Origin: Blastobasis lacticolella
Taxonomy: Eukaryota > Arthropoda > Insecta > Lepidoptera > Blastobasidae
DNA length: 64,000 nucleotides
Direction of reading: 5' to 3'
Assembly (NCBI GenBank): GCA_905147135.1
Contig: LR990044.1
Coordinates: 20,839,622-20,903,621 of the forward strand
A program made the position numbers and the translations under genes. Of the stretch, positions 46,241 to 59,198 are shown piece after piece; position 1 is the first letter of the stretch, and each line of letters opens with the position of its first letter. Below the pieces are notes generated by a model. That model made no database searches and was not told the DNA's origin. It saw only the letters and a list, made by a program, of their open reading frames with translations.

Positions 46241-46899
46241 CAAAGATAAGCCTGTAATATTGTATAGAAAAGAATCCACTTCAATCTACTTTCCCTAGAG
46301 CGTTGTTCAATATTGTTTCCTACACAACTTGGCAGTGCATAACTAACAAACCTATTACAAAACTGTCCCCGCAAAATTTACAGCATGTTAAATTTAACCT
46401 GTCAACAGTCTTCCGTCAGGGGCGTAACGACCTGCCGGGTGACACCCTGACACCCCATTCGTTGTAACAGTGACGCTGCGATATCGGATGACTAACGATT
46501 AGTAATCGCCACAGTATGGTGAAAGGTACAGCGCTTGGATAGATTTGCTGTAATAAGTTAGGAGAATCTGTAAATTGTGTTAGGTCATTTGTGTGGGCGT
46601 AGAATGAGAACCGAAATGTTCTATTGAGGTTTAAAGTTGTAAGTGAAATATTGTACATTACTAATTTTAAAAAGGCAATATACTATACTATAGTATACTA
46701 GAGTGTAGAGTAGAAAGAGAGTAGAGTCCACCTTTTAATGGGAAGAAATAGACAAAATTAATATAAGTTGTCTGTATTACTATTACCGATTATCAAACTT
46801 GCAAACTCAAAATATATTTATTGATTAGAATTAAATATCTCTTTCAACCTTCAAATTTTCAAAATATATTAAAATCAACTATTTATTTATTTATTTATT

Positions 46900-47215
46900 T
46901 ATTAAATCTTTATGCACTAAAGGTACATTGGCGGACTTAAAGCTAAAGTAGCCTTATCTACCAGTCAACCGTGACAAAAAAAAATATCGAAAACAGTAGA
47001 CGGTGCGGGATAAACAATACGAAAAGGCCTTGCCACATACAAAGCTCGGCGCGAGCGCGGCGTGAGCGCGGCGCGTTATTTGCTAGGCAACCATCGCGCC
47101 GCGCGATGGTTGCCTAGCAAATAACGCGCCGCGCTCGCGCCGAGCTTTGTATGTGGCAAGGCCTTAAGGTGAAGGAAGGGATACTTTACATCAATAAATG
47201 CTAAATTTATACAAT
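46900..47215 (+). repeat. interspersed repeat interrupted by fold-back element
   Basis: Shares taaaggtacattggcgga, ccagtcaaccgtga and gggatactttacat with the reverse complement of 42395-42545. Unclassified family. Confidence 0.6.
47024..47165. mobile_element. GC-rich fold-back element, 65-bp arms, 1-nt loop
   Basis: Right arm 47101-47165 pairs fully with the left arm 47024-47099, except for an 11-nt extra block in the left arm (a duplicated tgagcgcggcg-like unit). The arms are rich in CG. It sits inside a repeat copy whose relative at 42395-42560 lacks it, so it is an insertion. Confidence 0.8.
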
Positions 47216-48110
47216 TTTACAAAGATACAAGAAATAGTTAAACAACAAATACATACTAAAGATAGGTACATAGGATAATACATAGTAACTATAGTAGTAC
47301 TATTCCAAGTAACATTTGTTTAGAGAACAATTCAGAAGGCCGACATGCCAACAGTAAAGAATTGTCCTAACATATAACTTGAAAGCATATGTAGGAAAAT
47401 AGATTTACGAGTTCACTAACACGCGCGACACTTGGGTGTTGCAAGTGTCCTTAAGCTTGTTGCAACTGCTCACAATCAGACTGGCCATACTCATATGCAC
47501 CAAAATATTAACCTATCAAACTAAATTGAAACCAACTCAACCATTCCGCACAATATAAACAACTGCAGCTCCAACCCTGCGTAAACCGTGTCCAGTCGGG
47601 CCCACGGGTGCGTAACAAATCTGCATGGCGTCACATGTCACCCCCTGGTCATTACGGGGTGACGGATAGGTGACCGGGTGGGGTGTCTAGGTGACACCCT
47701 GACACCCCCTTGGGTGAGTAATTAATTAAAATGCTGTAATCTGTCGCCGAGTTTGGGCTTCGGGCACAGGTGTGACATATTAGGTTATTTGAGAGCGATG
47801 TTTTGAACTGGGAGATGAAAGGGTTTGGGATCAATATTGATGTTATAATTCAAGCCTGTAAGCGCCCTATTAAAAGTTGATGCCCCATCTTCTTCTAAAT
47901 TTTGCTTGGAGGGTAAAACAGGTATGACATGCTGATTAAAGTATATTTTTATAACCTGACCTGATCATGACCGCCCACACCCGGGGAATCGCGAAGGCGT
48001 TGCTTTTAAAATATATGTTGACTTACTTAAGGTACAAACTTTACTTATTTAAGGTATAAATTTTAAATACATAAATTGTAGATGTTAGGGGCGACAGTTA
48101 CCATCAGGTG

Positions 48111-48367
48111 GTAGAGCTCGTCTAATCTAAAATGACGCGCCCCACTATCGCATTAACGCACACAAGCAAGTGTAAAATATGGACGCAATACATATACAAA
48201 TGCCGTTGTAATTGGTCATTCAGTTGCCGGTAAGATTCAAACGTCGGAGCACGCGTCGATCATTGGCTCCCACACAGATGAAGTGTCGTTATTAATATTT
48301 GCACTCACACATCGAAATCAACTAACTAAGTAGTGAGGCGCGTCATCTTAGACTAGACGAGCTCTAC
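48111..48367. mobile_element. 257-bp MITE, copy 1
   Basis: Ends are gtagagctcgtcta and its reverse complement, with about 38 bp of near-perfect terminal inverted repeat. The interior contains acgcacacaagcaag. Same length, orientation and sequence as 50558-50814, with only scattered differences. No coding potential; TSD not resolved. Confidence 0.88.
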
Positions 48368-48481
48368 TAGCGTAGCATAAAAAAATATGATAATAACCTC
48401 TAGATCGATGCCATGTCATAGTCCAAAAGAAATGGGAAGGCCAACGTGTCACTAATCACAGTCTTCTTCCTACCTTCTACC

Positions 48482-48518
48482 CTTTCAATCGTCAAAGGAG
48501 GGCTTTGACGATTGAAAG
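48482..48518. repeat. perfect hairpin, 16-bp arms, 5-nt loop
   Basis: ctttcaatcgtcaaag, loop gaggg, exact complement. Confidence 0.9.
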
Positions 48519-48829
48519 AGATATTTAGTGGCCTATTCCATAAATAATTGTTGAGTTTAAGTATAAAACACTTGGTGGGAAGCTCATTCTACATACGAAT
48601 AGTACGAGCGAGAAACATTCTTTCGAACCTTCGCGTGGACACCAAAAGTGTGTCTACAGATAATATGTAGGTACAGCATCTCTGAGAGCAACAGATTATT
48701 TACCAACAGCAGCTGGATTAATTGCGTGCGCGCCACACGCAGCGGGAAAGCCATTTCCTAACGATAGGGTTGGCGCAAGGAAGTTTTTATAGAATACATT
48801 TTATGGCAGCCAAGTAGAACAACTATAAG

Positions 48830-48975
48830 AAATCCTGGTAGACCATACGCAAAATGGTCCGAGGACATCACCAAGGTGGCCACGAAGATGTGAAAGAGGA
48901 AGACTTCCTGTCGATCAGGATGAAAGAGGCTGGGGGAGGCATATTTCCAAAGTTGGACGGCAAAATGTTGATGAA
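48830..48975 (+). mobile_element. degenerate LINE C-terminal remnant
   Basis: Broken frame with RNPGRPYAKWSEDITKVA, later LGEAYFQSW, then stops and a gatgaagaat tail, like RTE-type tails. Confidence 0.5.
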
Positions 48976-50259
48976 GAATTTAATTTAATCGTAGATGTTA
49001 TGGGAGACAGTTCCCGCTTACAATTAGATGGGTTCATTTGTCACTGCGTAGAATAAAAATAAAATTGTATTTTGCAAGTTATTATGATTTAATGGCCACT
49101 GTAGATTTTATGGAAAAACGTGCAGAGGATAATTTGTAATCTTCAATTTATTAAAACTAAGCTGCAGAGCCTCGAGGTTGCATTTCAGAGAGTGTGCGAA
49201 GCAGTTGCACGACCTCAATCCGCCGGCTATAGTAGGATCGAATAACTATATTTGTCTCCATGGCCTTAAGGTTCCATAAATGTCTTTTTCTTCTATTTAC
49301 CTAATCTTAACATTTATCATTTCTTCATCATATGTTTTGTCGTCAACAGCTTTACTACACCAGCGCCACCCCTACGCTTGTTCTACATACATTGTTTATC
49401 ATAGACCGGTAGCCCTAATGGTGGGGCTTTGTTTTTCTTCATTTAGCGCCCCCGGAGTCGCGTTCGCAAAACCGCCCCTGGTCTCTGTTAATTTAATGCT
49501 ACAAGCAATGATATATCTGCGGTTCTGTTCGTTGGGGAGATCGTCTAACTCTTAGGCTAACGGGAGGCTTTCATGTCGTGTTGCGTGGTTCGTGTTAGTG
49601 ATGGTTTTGGATGGCAGAGGAAGACGGTACCCTATGGATGGGAATGGCGACGCTTGTGGAAAGCCCAATTATCCGACCCGACAAACCAAAATAGTAAAAC
49701 TTGACATATTTGTTCAAGCTATACTCAGTTGTCATTGCTTGGCCACCACTCGGTTGACCTCTAAAGAACGAAAAAAGAAACGTGTTTCTATATTCTAACC
49801 TGCCGGATACCATGCAAAAACTAATACCCACGCAACTTTTCTTTACTTTGCCGTATCCCACGTTAGGTGCGATCTAGCTTATCGCATACGTAGAGTAGAG
49901 CTCAGAAAAAGCCATTGGTACCAGGTGGCACTATGGATCGAACTCATAACGAATCGAAAACGATCCGCGCCTCCGAGTCATAGATTTAGACAATCAACCT
50001 CAACGTTTGCTATGCGGAGTACCGCCAGGTCTTAATTACTGTTTCTTATAAGGAAAGAACATCCGTTAGCTAATTTCGGGTAGTTCTATTGTTTTTTTTG
50101 TTCTGGTGATGCGAAGGAAAAGAAAATGCTATCAGACTCGCAACGCCTTCGCAGTAAGGCGTACCGTACACAGTATGTTTTTCTGTAAGATTTGCCACAC
50201 ACAGAGCTTAACTGATGGATAACCTATGATGACTGATTTTTTATTACTACTATCGATCA

Positions 50260-50900
50260 AAAATCATCTTGGCGTCAATCTGGCGTCCCGGTTGTGCTCT
50301 CGCGAGTTAGGCCTAAGGATCCGATTTGAACATGATTCAGGATTTGGCAGATCACGTTATTATAGTGAAGCTACTGACTTCCGTGACCCTTTTAACAGGG
50401 GAACTTGACCAGATTGGATCATGGTTACACATTAACTCGCCTGAATATGAAAGTTTCATTACAATAATTCGTTTACCGTAAGCATAGGTTAGTGATCGAC
50501 TAATGTATCTACAGAAACTGGACAGTCACTAAGTACTAACTCAGAAAAATGTCATTGGTAGAGCTCGTCTAGTCTAAGATGACGCGCCCCACTATCGCAT
50601 TAACGCACACAAGCAAGTTTAAAATATGGACACAATACATATACAAATGCCGTTGTAATTGGTCATTCACTTGGCGGTGAAATTCAAACGTAGGAGCACG
50701 CGTCGTTCATTGGCTCCCACACAGATGAAGTGTCGTTATCAATATTTGCACTCACACATCGAAATCAACTAACTAAGTAGTGGGGCGCGTCATTTTAGAC
50801 CAGACGAGCTCTACCTACATAACCGCACCGGGGGATCAAACCCAGAACCTATCGCTTACGAGTCGGATCCTCTAGCAAGCCATTATCCCATCGACGCTCT
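50260..50900 (-). repeat. SINE-A, antisense, split by a MITE
   Basis: Body 50260-50557 (ccagattggatcatggttac) and head 50815-50900 (tacataaccgcaccggggga) flank the 257-bp MITE at 50558-50814. Confidence 0.75.
50558..50814. mobile_element. 257-bp MITE, copy 2, inserted in a SINE
   Basis: Same 257-bp element as at 48111. It interrupts an antisense SINE-A copy between tcattg and ctacataaccgca; other SINE copies have these joined as cattggtacataaccgc, giving an internal empty-site comparison. Confidence 0.9.
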
Positions 50901-51663
50901 ACAACCAACAAATTAATACTTTAACATTGATTGACTAATTAGATCCAATACGGGCACTCAAAACACGCTTGACCAATCGAAACTTCCTCGTACTTGACAA
51001 ATAGTCCCCTACTTATCATCGACTGATTGGATTTAACAGACGCATGGTAAGCCTAAACGTTAACGCCTAGCGATAACAGCTGGAGCAATATCAAAGTAAA
51101 CTTATCGGTGGAGCAATATCGAAGTAAAAGAGACTGATTTTACTATCACAATAGCAGCTCAAATAACCTCGACACCTGAACAGAGCGATCGCTCGAAATT
51201 GCGATTTTAAAAATGGAATCTCGCATTTCCATTGAAAATTTAACGTTTCGCCTTTTCACGCCGGTTCGGTGAAAGACCGTTTTGCCGAGCACTAGCTCGG
51301 TGCAAACGGGCGCCCGGCGACGCGTGAATGGCGAATGGCGCAGCGGGTGCAGTCGCGTGAATAGGAAGCCTTATTGCATGCCAGAGCACAACCATTGAAT
51401 GTTACAGGTAGTTCGTTCTCTTTGGAATATTATACCTAGTTATTTATTCAATTTGTTTATTTTTACGAAATTTAAAAGGGAATTAAAAATGTAAGCTTTT
51501 GCCAGCGCCTTCGTCCGTGATAATGTTATGGGCGACTGTTGTCGCTTTCCATGGGGTGGTCTGTCTGTTTGTTTGTCAGTTAGTACAAAAACATTAATTG
51601 CTTACGTTTTTTGTTTTATTACAAATCAGCGACGCGCCCCGGCTTCCTCATCAATCACTCTAT

Positions 51664-51793
51664 GGCGCTGTTCTGATTGGCGACGGTTGTGCGACGCTGG
51701 TCGTACGATAGACGTCGCCCGACCAATAGAAGACCTCAAAACCGCCCGTCGCACGAACACGGTCGCACGACCGTTGCCAATTAGGACAGCGCC
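51664..51793. mobile_element. 130-bp MITE
   Basis: Terminal inverted repeats of about 32 bp (ggcgctgttctgattggcga against ggcgctgtcctaattggcaa in reverse complement); TAT on both sides. A related, left-eroded copy is at 19181-19308. Confidence 0.75.
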
Positions 51794-52949
51794 TATGAGT
51801 CTATTGGAGAAAACCACGCTTTTAAGTTTATCACAAACAGACAGACAGACGCGGCATAGGACTTTGTTTTATAATACGTAGTGATTATGTCGCACATAAC
51901 CAAACATTAATCCACACCTTACAATCTTCAATAAGCTGCTTATAATACAAAGGCCCGTACGATCAAATGCACTCAACACCTCGTTCCGAAGACGCCTCCA
52001 CGAAAGAGTGTAAGTAACAGCTGCTCGGCCACAAGTGGTTCGAGTGCCGGCGGAATAATAAAGAACAGCACTAGTAGGGACTGGTAGGGATGGGATCGGA
52101 CCGATTTTTAGTTTAATACTATATTAATTATTGTAATACTATAAGGGAAAAGATTTTGAAAATGTGCAATTGTGAGTTTGTATATTGGGGTTAATCTCCG
52201 AAACCACGGAACGGTTTTGAAATTTTTTTCATTAATATGAAACTACATTATTCCCGATAGTCATAATGTACTTTTGATTCCAGAAAAATAATAGGTTTCA
52301 ATGTCATAGTTAATTGTTTACAGAGATCCGAACTGAACGCGGTTGAAAACAAAAAAGCGGGGAAGTCCTCTAAGCAGTGCCTCGCCGTGAAAGCGAAATA
52401 CATAAACAGACAAACCTATGGTCCTAGCAAAAGTGTGTCCGCGATAAAGCTTGCGCCGCGAGAGAGCGTTTGTCTCTGTCTCTCAATACTAAGACGCAAG
52501 AGATAGCAATGCCTATGTCGCGCTTTTTCTCGCTTATCGCGCGCGAGAGCAACTTGTGCTAGGCCTACTAGTCTCTTTCGCAGTCATAAAATTAGCGTGG
52601 ATATTAGCATCGTCAAAACTTTTTTCACGATACAAGGCCAAAGCAAATTTTTAATCAAAAAGCTAGACAGTGGAGTACGGTCTTGGTCTCAAAACTGCTA
52701 TCAACCTGCCCATCACTACCATGCATCGAGTCATCGGTTCATGTCACAAGTGTCACCAAGTGCTCTCAAATGTCGTCTACGTGTCTCAGTAGTGCGCAGT
52801 GTTTGCCCTGTTACCGGCTATGGCAGCTGTGTGATAAGCACATGCTGTGTGATATTAACATGTTGTGTGTGCCGATACTGGCACGTAAGTTTCATGGTCA
52901 TTAAGGGTTGGCGCTGGTGGCGTTCTGTTTAGGTAGGTAGTTGGGTAAA

Positions 52950-52964
52950 GGGGGGGGGGGGGGG
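52950..52964. repeat. poly(G) run, 15 bases
   Basis: Uninterrupted G tract in non-coding DNA. Confidence 0.9.
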
Positions 52965-54235
52965 TGATAATGAAGAGTTTTCCAGTAGGTATTGACAGTT
53001 GGTTTCAAAAAGCATCAATAGATGGCGTGGCGTGGCGTCATGGATGGATCCTACAATTCTGGTAATTGTTTTAAAATCTGTATGATTTTGGCAGTGATAT
53101 CATGCAGCCATCTAATACTAAATCTAAAAACAAAATGTTTATTAATTTAAACATAACTTTTAAAGATTGGACGAAATGTATAATGACATATTTTTATGAA
53201 TAGGCACTATGTTCCATTTTATTACAACCTCTAAAATGGTTGAAAACTATTGATAAATACAATATTATCCAATACAACGTACCCAGTGTTTATATCTCCT
53301 TTGCTAAGAACCTTTTTCAAGCGATTATCAATTACCAAAATTGTCGGGCCGCCATCTAGTGAGTGGTTAAGAATGCTTTAGATACCTATTGGAAAACTCC
53401 TCATTGTCAAAAAGCGTAGTATATCAACATTCATTGAAACCTAACAGTAAGTTTACACTACACGAATACATAGACGGAGACCATTCGCTCGTGTTTTTTT
53501 GGTGTAAACGTTTTTTCGCACGGAAAATACGCATTCCAATGACAGAACAATTAATGTTTTGTTGTTTGTTTAGGGAAGCTCACAAAGGGACTGTCCACCT
53601 GATGGAAAGCAACCAATGTCGTCGTGGAAAGAGCCTCTATTTCCACCAAGCTAAGCATTCTTCGAAACTCCGTCATTCGTATACAAATGAGAGATGGCGG
53701 GCAAATGCTGGCTAGTCCAATTATTAAAAAAAAAACAAGTTGCACTAACCACATGAGCATTGTAAACATTATCAATCCATATGCAGGTACATTACAAAAT
53801 GAAACTAACTAACTTTAGCTTAAATATAAAAACCTTTCAATTTTAATAAACGCCTTCTCTCTAACTACTCTAAAACATCGCGCATAACTAAGTTACATCG
53901 ACTAAAACGTTAGGCGCGTCAGCGTACCTGGATCCAGACATTGCGCCGTAACTAGATTCTAGGTTCCGTACAGCTTTCCGACGCCTAGGTTAATGCGATT
54001 AAGCACTAGAACGGCTTTAAGCTGGGCTTAGCATAAAATATGGGAGTATCTTAGCAAGTGGAGCGAACTTTGTGGTTCACGTCCATTTTGGAACGAACAA
54101 AGTCGTTGGTGTTTAGATAAAGTGTTGGTGGAAGTCAAAGTCAATCAAGGAGCGTCTGTGGCTTAATGGAAGCTGGAACTCTGTCCTAAAACTGCGCAGC
54201 AGTTTGACAGATCGACTTTAATGTTGTATTTATAA

Positions 54236-55906
54236 ATTTTTCTTGTATATATAAATGACCTTCCATACATGGTGCAGAATATTGCTGGTATAGTCTTGTT
54301 TGCTGACGACACTTCACTGATATTTAAAATTAATAGGAAAGATAATAATATAGACGAAGTAAACTGTGTTCTTCAGAATGTGCTTCATTGGTTTACGATT
54401 AATAACTTAGTCTTAAACTCTAAAAAAACAAAATGCGTTCATTTTTGCCTCCCTAATGTACAAAGTAATCAATGTAATGTTATATTAGATAAAACGCAAC
54501 TTGAGTTGGTAGAGAAAACTACTTTCTTAGGCGTTAATATAGATTCAAAAATTCAATGGGGCCCACATATTGAATCATTGGCTAGTAGGTTAAGTTCGGC
54601 TGCATTTGCCGTGTGGCGAATAAGGAGGCTAACGGATGTGAATACAGCTATATTAGTTTATTATAGTTATTTTCATAGTATTATGTCATACGGCATCATA
54701 CTATGGGGCAAGTGTGCTGATAGTGACATCATTTTCAAACTACAAAAGCGAGCTGTAAGAGCAATATATGGATTACGTCGACGTGATTCGCTCAAAGAAT
54801 TGTTTAAAGAAATTGATGTATTGACTTTCTCAAGTCAATATATATTTGATAATATTATGTATGTTAGAAAGCATATTACCCAATTTGCTAAAAATACTGA
54901 TATTCATAATGTCAATTTAAGAAACAAAAATAAACTGGTAACACCGTTGTTCAGACTAAGTAAAGTAAATTCATCTTTCATGGGTAACTGTATAAGATTT
55001 TATAATCATATTCCTGAATGTATTATTAATTTGCCTGAATTACAATTTAAAGATAAGGTGAAAACAACTTTAATGAAAAAAGCCTATTATAAAATTGATG
55101 AATATATCAATGACAAAAATGTATGGTGTACTACTAGCTCTTCGAAATAGGAAGTTATTTATAAATTTATAATTTTGTTAATTGAGTGAGGATGATTTGA
55201 TGTGTAATAGTCATTGAATAACAAATATTTTTTTAATGTGTACGGCATTGGCAGCGCATGCTCACTTAAAAGTCTGCCTGGTGGTGGTATGGGGGTCGGG
55301 TCGTTCTCTTCCCTCAAATATGGTTGAATTGGACGATGGCTGGGCCCTGCGTCATGCTCGTGAACGGGTGCTGCCTTGGTGGACTGGCCTGCTTTTGCTG
55401 TGCCATTTTTTATGTTTTTGAAATTTATTTTTATTTTTAGTTATCTTCACCGATTTGTAGAGGTTCACATCATATTCCAATCAAGACAGGCTCACTCAAA
55501 TTAAATTGACAAATGTATCAATGCAATGTAATCATATTTAAATGTACCTGTGGGTTTCTTGCCGTTTCTTTTTCCCACAGATGGTCATTTTCCTAACTGA
55601 AGCGGCATACTGACAGACAGACGACATTCTTTTTACTTATTTGTTCCGAGCTCAGGGCGCGACGCGGGTAGGCCGGCTGGGGCGTGCGGGTGTGAGCGCC
55701 GGCGGGCTGGCTGGGGCCGGGCGCGCGCCGCATATGATTCGCCTAGGCGGTTATGTGCGTGGCGCGTATCGGTGCCCGGTGTCTCGCCGGAGTAAGCCTG
55801 GATGAGCCTGGATGAGCTCGCTTAACTTCCCTTTGTTTTCCGTTAGATTTTTGACTTTTGAAAAGAGATTAATTAACGTAATCCTAATTCAATAAATACT
55901 TTTTCA
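54236..55906 (+). mobile_element. 5'-truncated LINE (RT C-terminal half plus 3' UTR)
   Basis: The homology to a non-LTR reverse transcriptase starts abruptly at FLVYINDLP, just after a stop, and continues through the catalytic FADDTSL box. The open frame ends at 55150. About 750 bp of 3' sequence follow, including a GC-rich block (55640-55790) and an AATAAA. The last part (about 55805-55906) recurs in inverse orientation at 18349-18440, which marks it as the family's 3' end. Clade not assigned beyond a Jockey/CR1-like layout. Confidence 0.78.
54269..55150 (+). pseudogene. LINE reverse transcriptase, C-terminal fragment
   Basis: 293 codons, no internal stop. Visible motifs: GIVLFADDTSLIFKI (the FADD catalytic box), LVLNSKKTKCVHF, TTFLGVNIDSKIQWGPHIE, FHSIMSYGIILWG, KLQKRAVRAIYGLRRRDS and a basic C-terminus. 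The endonuclease and the first half of the RT are missing, so it is a dead, 5'-truncated copy, though a young one. The ATG used is internal to the RT and not a genuine start. Confidence 0.85.
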
Positions 55907-55934
55907 TATGTTTTTATTTATAAATAATTAAAAT

Positions 55935-56265
55935 TTAAGAAAAAGCCGACTGGTTAGCGAGAGACACTGAGTTCGATACCCAGTGCCGCCTTGTGTCAGG
56001 ACTGATTCTTAGTTATGTAAATTAGTTGAACACTAACCGATGCTTTTAAGGGGAGGGAAAACGTCGTGACGAAACCTGCACATTCAGGCACTGAAGGTGT
56101 AACCATGATCCAATCTAGTCAGGTTCCCCTGTAAATAGGGTCAAGGAGATCTGATGGCAGTTGCTCCACTGCAATTACGTGATCTGTCAAATCCTGGATC
56201 ATGGTCATGGGGACATGCGAGAGTGCAACCGGAATAATGACGCCAAGATATTAGTGGAAGTCAAA
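55935..56265 (+). repeat. SINE-A, near full length
   Basis: agccgactggttagcgagag and gagttcgatacccagtgccg head, then ccatgatccaatctagtcag body to ataatgacgccaagata. Confidence 0.75.
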
Positions 56266-56450
56266 TTAAAGTGTCGATGTTATTTTTATAGATCGATCCA
56301 AAACGGTACTATTATACAATGACATAGTTGATGTAAGATCTTGGGTGCCAGCTACTCAGATATGATGACGCGTCGACCACTTTTCATCAGGGTGTCTAAA
56401 AAGGCCACATTAGCATTTCTTATTATGATTAATAATAATAATAAAATAAT

Positions 56451-56671
56451 AATTCGTGGACAAATTCACACAGCGCCATCTAGCCCCAAACTAAGCAAAG
56501 CTTGGTACTATGGGTGCTAAATAACTGATATACTACTTAAATATATTTTTTTAAATAAATACTTATTATACATAGAACACCAGACCCGTAACAGAAACTA
56601 AAATTTATCATTTCAATTTCTGCGCGGCCGGGAATTGAACCCGGGACCTCTTGCGTAGCAGACCGGCATTC
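56451..56671 (-). repeat. SINE-B, antisense, head end missing
   Basis: cagcgccatctagccccaaa to cctcttgcgtagcagaccgg; the first part of the tRNA-like head is absent. Confidence 0.75.
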
Positions 56672-57401
56672 ATATTAATTTGTCACAAACTCATCTGCAG
56701 TGTCGCTGTTATTGACATGACAATTCAAAATGGCGTCACTTAGTGCCAGTTTGTATCAGAATATGAACCGCTAATGGCCTTTTTTGCATTAATTTACTGT
56801 ATGTTATACGAGACTAAACATTAACAAACAATATTTCTACTAAACAAACGCAAAGCATTTTGCAACTTGTTCAACGAAAAACATGAACCCAGCTTTCCGT
56901 CTACGCTTTAGTTATGAGAGCTTTTGAACTGAGAAGCTTTTGAAACAGCTTATGAGAACGTTAAATTGTGTTGCATTATGGCGGGAACTCAATTTATTTC
57001 ACAATGAGGCATCGCGGCGTACGCCAAATGGGTACGAGATGGGTACAGTCAGGAAACTGAATGGTTAGCAAGTTGATATAAGTCTGAAATTGGCCGTGTT
57101 ACTATTTTTCGAGTTAGTAGATAGGTAAACTTATTAGGATATATTGTTTTTGTTAGTTTGAACGAGGGCCTCATCTAAAATAATCTACAAACAAGATAAC
57201 TCTAGGTCAACCGAAATCAGACAGCTCATAATATGTATTATATGCTATTCTATATAGCTATAGTATTGGTATATCATATGCATCAGCTTTTTAAATTGGC
57301 TTGTCACAAAATTCAATTTATTAAAGTGATAGAGGCGTCGCCAGTGGTAAAGAAGTGGGCGTTTTAAACTTTCATTTTAGTACAATGATGCATTATAAAA
57401 G

Positions 57402-57510
57402 TATGTATCGGGTTTCCTACCGTGCGGTAGGAAACCCGATACATAATAAAGGTGTGCACCTTTGTTTACGAGTAGCCCGATATATCGACGCAGTTGCATG
57501 CATCATGGTC
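57402..57510. repeat. relative of the 59421 insert, with a 44-bp palindrome
   Basis: Contains a perfect 21-nt inverted repeat with a 2-nt loop at 57402-57445, then cacctttgtttacgagtag and cgcagttgcatgcatcatgg shared in inverse orientation with 59440-59530. Confidence 0.65.
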
Positions 57511-59198
57511 TCGGGATGACTGAACCTACCTTTAAAATATGTGACAATGTTTAAAAAATAATGCATGATTGCATTGCAGATTTTTTCCACAGGGCATCGA
57601 TTCTGGTACGGAAATCGTCTTAGTTGCAGTAACATTACAATTGCATCGCATGTCAAACGTGTGATTGTTATTCAAATGACAGACGTTGAGTTGCAACTTT
57701 AATGAGTTCGAACTTTTCCACAATTCGTTATCCGGTATTTTAGTTGCATTATGGTTTTATATGGCTGTTGGTACTCAAATAAATAAATAAATTACTAAGT
57801 TGCATATTTTTTAGTTGTCAAACTGCCTTCAATTCTGTTAACGAAAACGTGTCAAAGGTCGAACAATTATTTAACTGCAATTTAACTGGGATGATGCTGG
57901 GACTGACTCTATACCTCGACGTAGTTATAGTAATATCACAGTTACATTGCAACATAATAACAACTGCATTGCACACCAGAATCGGTACCCTGAACAGATA
58001 AGTATTTTTTATTCTACGCAGTGACAAACAAACAAACACTCCACCCGATGGTAAGCGGTAACTATCGCTCATAACATCTACGATTCATGCATTTAGCTAC
58101 CATAAAAATGCAGAACATCGCAGAATTTTGTGACATTGTAAAATAAATCTGACGTGCACCCCTCTAACTCTTTGGCTTTCTGTCACTGGCGCCATTCGAC
58201 CGGTCTACGTGTCAGTATGAACACGTAAACTGTCTTTCAATCAAAGTTGCACAAAGGGTAAACAAAAAGGTGCATTGACCTGTGTGCCGTCGCTGTAATG
58301 TGTGATGTAGGTAGTTAAGAGAATGAATAGTTTTCCAAGAGGCATTTATCGCATGCCTAAGCTCTCACTAGATGGCGCAGTCGACGGTTTTGGCAATAAT
58401 TGTATGCAAAAAACCGAATCACAAACGTAATAAAACAAAGATTATTACTTATCAAGTTCAAGGCCAGGCTGTGTAGTTGTAGAAAAGCTGCGTATTTTTG
58501 CGTAGGTAGGTATCACAAAAACGAATATAGATGAGAAATTCTAAGTAAATAGGGAAATTAAATAAACTCTATATATTTAACCCGTTTATTTTATAGACGT
58601 TTTACTAAATTGCTGTATTATAAAATGTTAAATATTTAGTTTCCTCGCCTGTACAATGTTGTCGAATAAATTTTGGCAAATTCGACGAGTCGTTTGTTTA
58701 CATTTTGTGCATCTTCATTTGAAAGACAGTTTATCTACCATGGACAGGTTAACCCTATTAGCGCCGGTGATCATTGGCCGGAAGGGCTCACGGTATCTCT
58801 TCCGTCGGGTAAACATATTTTGTGTGCTACCAACAACATTATGCAGTGGTATGTTGACAGGATTGTGATGGTTTGATACTTGTACGTCGACGTTTGTGTT
58901 TATACTTTCGCAATTAATGAAGAAATTTAGCTATGTTAATAATGAATAGGCAATAAACATTGTAAAGTACGTTTCAATAGAAAAAGACAAAAGAAGAGCC
59001 AGACAGACAGTAGAGATAGAAATCTAAATAAATATACTTTATTATGTATTATCCTTGTATCTTTATCGTGCTTTACTGTTGTCTCTTTTCTTTTGAAATG
59101 TACTTTAGTCATTATTAATTCTGGTAGAGTGAGTTGGTACTATAAAAAGTGTATTCTGATATTCCTTAACTTATAATATATGCATATAAAAACTATTT

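Noticed and set aside
49280..49555. 91-codon frame with a signal-peptide-like start
   Set aside because: No family resemblance, no splice or promoter support, and the surrounding sequence looks like degraded repeat; not enough to call a gene.
55640..55800. GC-rich, CpG-containing block that looks like a promoter island for sprint
   Set aside because: It continues into sequence that recurs at 18349-18440 and follows a LINE reverse transcriptase frame, so it is most simply the LINE 3' UTR.
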